Assembly: GCA_012842325.1 (NCBI GenBank)
Contig: DUTA01000054.1
Span: 1-5,937 of the forward strand
Direction of reading: 5' to 3'
DNA from: Bacillota bacterium
GTDB taxonomy: Bacteria; Bacillota; DTU030
Length of the DNA: 5,937 nt
The notes beneath the pieces were generated by a model. That model had not been told where the DNA came from. It saw nothing but the letters and a program-made list of their open reading frames with translations, and did no database searches. This document shows, one piece after another, positions 5,101-5,937 of this stretch; within the stretch, counting starts at the first letter, position 1; every line of letters begins with the position of its first letter. A program made the translations under genes and the position numbers.

Positions 5101-5937
5101 GTGAGGGAGCAGGTCGACAGCTTCTGTACTTATCTCAGGGGAGAGAGGAATTATTCGGAGCATACCATCGCTGCCTATCGCAGGGATATCCTCCAGTTTC
5201 TCGATTTTTTCCTGAAGGACCGGGAGGAGGATTGGTCCCAGGTAGACAACCTGGCCATCCGTGGTTTCCTGGCCTTTCTCCTTCAGCAGGGATATGGCCG
5301 TTCCTCCATGGCCCGCAAGCTTGCTGCCTTGCGTACCTTTTTTTATTTTTTACAACGGGAAGGAAGATTGACTCTGAATCCTGCCGCCGAGGTGGGCACT
5401 CCCAAGCAGGGCCGGAAATTGCCCCAGTTCCTCTACCGGCGGGAGATTGAAGCCCTGTTAGCGGCTCCACCGGCCAATACCCCCCTGGGGCAGAGGGACA
5501 GGGCCCTCCTGGAGGTTTTGTATGCTTCGGGACTCCGGGTCAGTGAAGTGACCAACCTGCGCTTACAGGACCTGGATTTGACCCGGGGTGAAGTGAAGGT
5601 TATGGGTAAGGGGCGAAAAGAAAGGCTGGTTCCCCTGGGCAGCAAAGCCAGGGAGGCCTTAACCCTCTACCTGCACCAGGGGCGGCCAGAGCTTTTGGCC
5701 CAGAATAAAGATGCCGGTACCACGGACAGGGTTTTTTTAAACCGGTGGGGCAAGGCTCTTTCGGTACGCAGTGTCAGGCGGGTGGTGGATAAATATGTCG
5801 AGGAATTGGCTCTGGCCGAAGGCCTCAGCCCCCACAGCATCCGGCATACCTTCGCCACCCATCTTTTAGAAGCGGGGGCGGATCTACGGGTTGTGCAGGA
5901 GTTGCTGGGCCATGCCAGTATAGCGACAACCCAGATC
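5101..5937 (+). CDS. xerC: Tyrosine recombinase XerC (CodV-type), 3'-partial
   Basis: The frame is open from the GTG at 5101 to the window end, 279 codons. Xer recombinases act in pairs at dif sites to resolve chromosome dimers at cell division. Residues 1–90 are the N-terminal SAM-like core-binding domain (YLRGERNYSEHTIAAYRRDI), followed by a linker near residues 95–110. The catalytic domain shows Arg146 in SGLRVSEV, Lys170 in GKGRKER, His245 and Arg248 in SPHSIRHTFATHLL, and His271 in LLGHASIATTQI. The nucleophilic tyrosine normally follows TTQI directly, so the window ends just before it. About 20 further residues would complete a protein of usual length (around 300). The position after trmFO matches Bacillus codV/xerC, usually followed by hslV, hslU and codY, which supports XerC rather than XerD. 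The start is chosen from the ribosome binding site and upstream in-frame stops. No frameshift is seen. Confidence 0.95.
   Translation, partial: MREQVDSFCTYLRGERNYSEHTIAAYRRDILQFLDFFLKDREEDWSQVDNLAIRGFLAFLLQQGYGRSSMARKLAALRTFFYFLQREGRLTLNPAAEVGTPKQGRKLPQFLYRREIEALLAAPPANTPLGQRDRALLEVLYASGLRVSEVTNLRLQDLDLTRGEVKVMGKGRKERLVPLGSKAREALTLYLHQGRPELLAQNKDAGTTDRVFLNRWGKALSVRSVRRVVDKYVEELALAEGLSPHSIRHTFATHLLEAGADLRVVQELLGHASIATTQI

Noticed and set aside
5007..5450. Plus-strand open frame of 147 codons beginning right after trmFO
   Set aside because: It starts inside the xerC promoter region and then reads xerC in the wrong frame. The frame from 5101 gives a clear tyrosine recombinase with all expected catalytic residues.

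Overview
This window is a stretch of ordinary bacterial chromosome from a moderately GC-rich Firmicute, most likely a Clostridia member of the Moorella/Peptococcaceae type. Three things suggest this. The gene order dprA–topA–trmFO–xerC is the conserved Firmicutes arrangement that usually continues into hslV–hslU–codY. The ribosome binding sites are strong and Bacillus/Clostridium-like, and two genes start with GTG. The intergenic gaps are AT-rich with sigma-A-type promoters, against GC-rich coding DNA. The genus is an inference and cannot be settled from this sequence alone.

All genes lie on the plus strand. Positions 1–234 hold the last 77 codons of a LigD-type primase-polymerase domain protein, whose start lies outside the window. 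Positions 235–391 are a gap with an intrinsic terminator for that gene, then a promoter region with a tandem 10-bp repeat. dprA follows (392–1471), encoding the ssDNA/RecA-loading protein of transformation. A 96-bp gap carries a good promoter for topA (1568–3676), DNA topoisomerase I with three C-terminal zinc fingers. trmFO (3676–5004), a folate/FAD-dependent tRNA U54 methyltransferase, overlaps the topA stop codon by one base and is probably translationally coupled to it. Another 96-bp gap has two promoter candidates and short palindromes. xerC (5101 to the window end) is a tyrosine recombinase cut off exactly where its catalytic tyrosine codon is expected.

The likely transcription units are (ligD-pol), dprA, topA–trmFO, and xerC onward. 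Four of the five genes act on DNA: end-joining or repair synthesis, uptake of ssDNA and recombination, supercoil relaxation, and chromosome dimer resolution. trmFO is the tRNA-modification exception. No RNA gene, mobile element, CRISPR array or novel multi-gene system is visible. The most interesting non-coding signal is that all three gaps share one layout: a hairpin or T-run at the 3' end of one gene sits directly against a 17-bp-spaced promoter with a TGN-extended -10 for the next.
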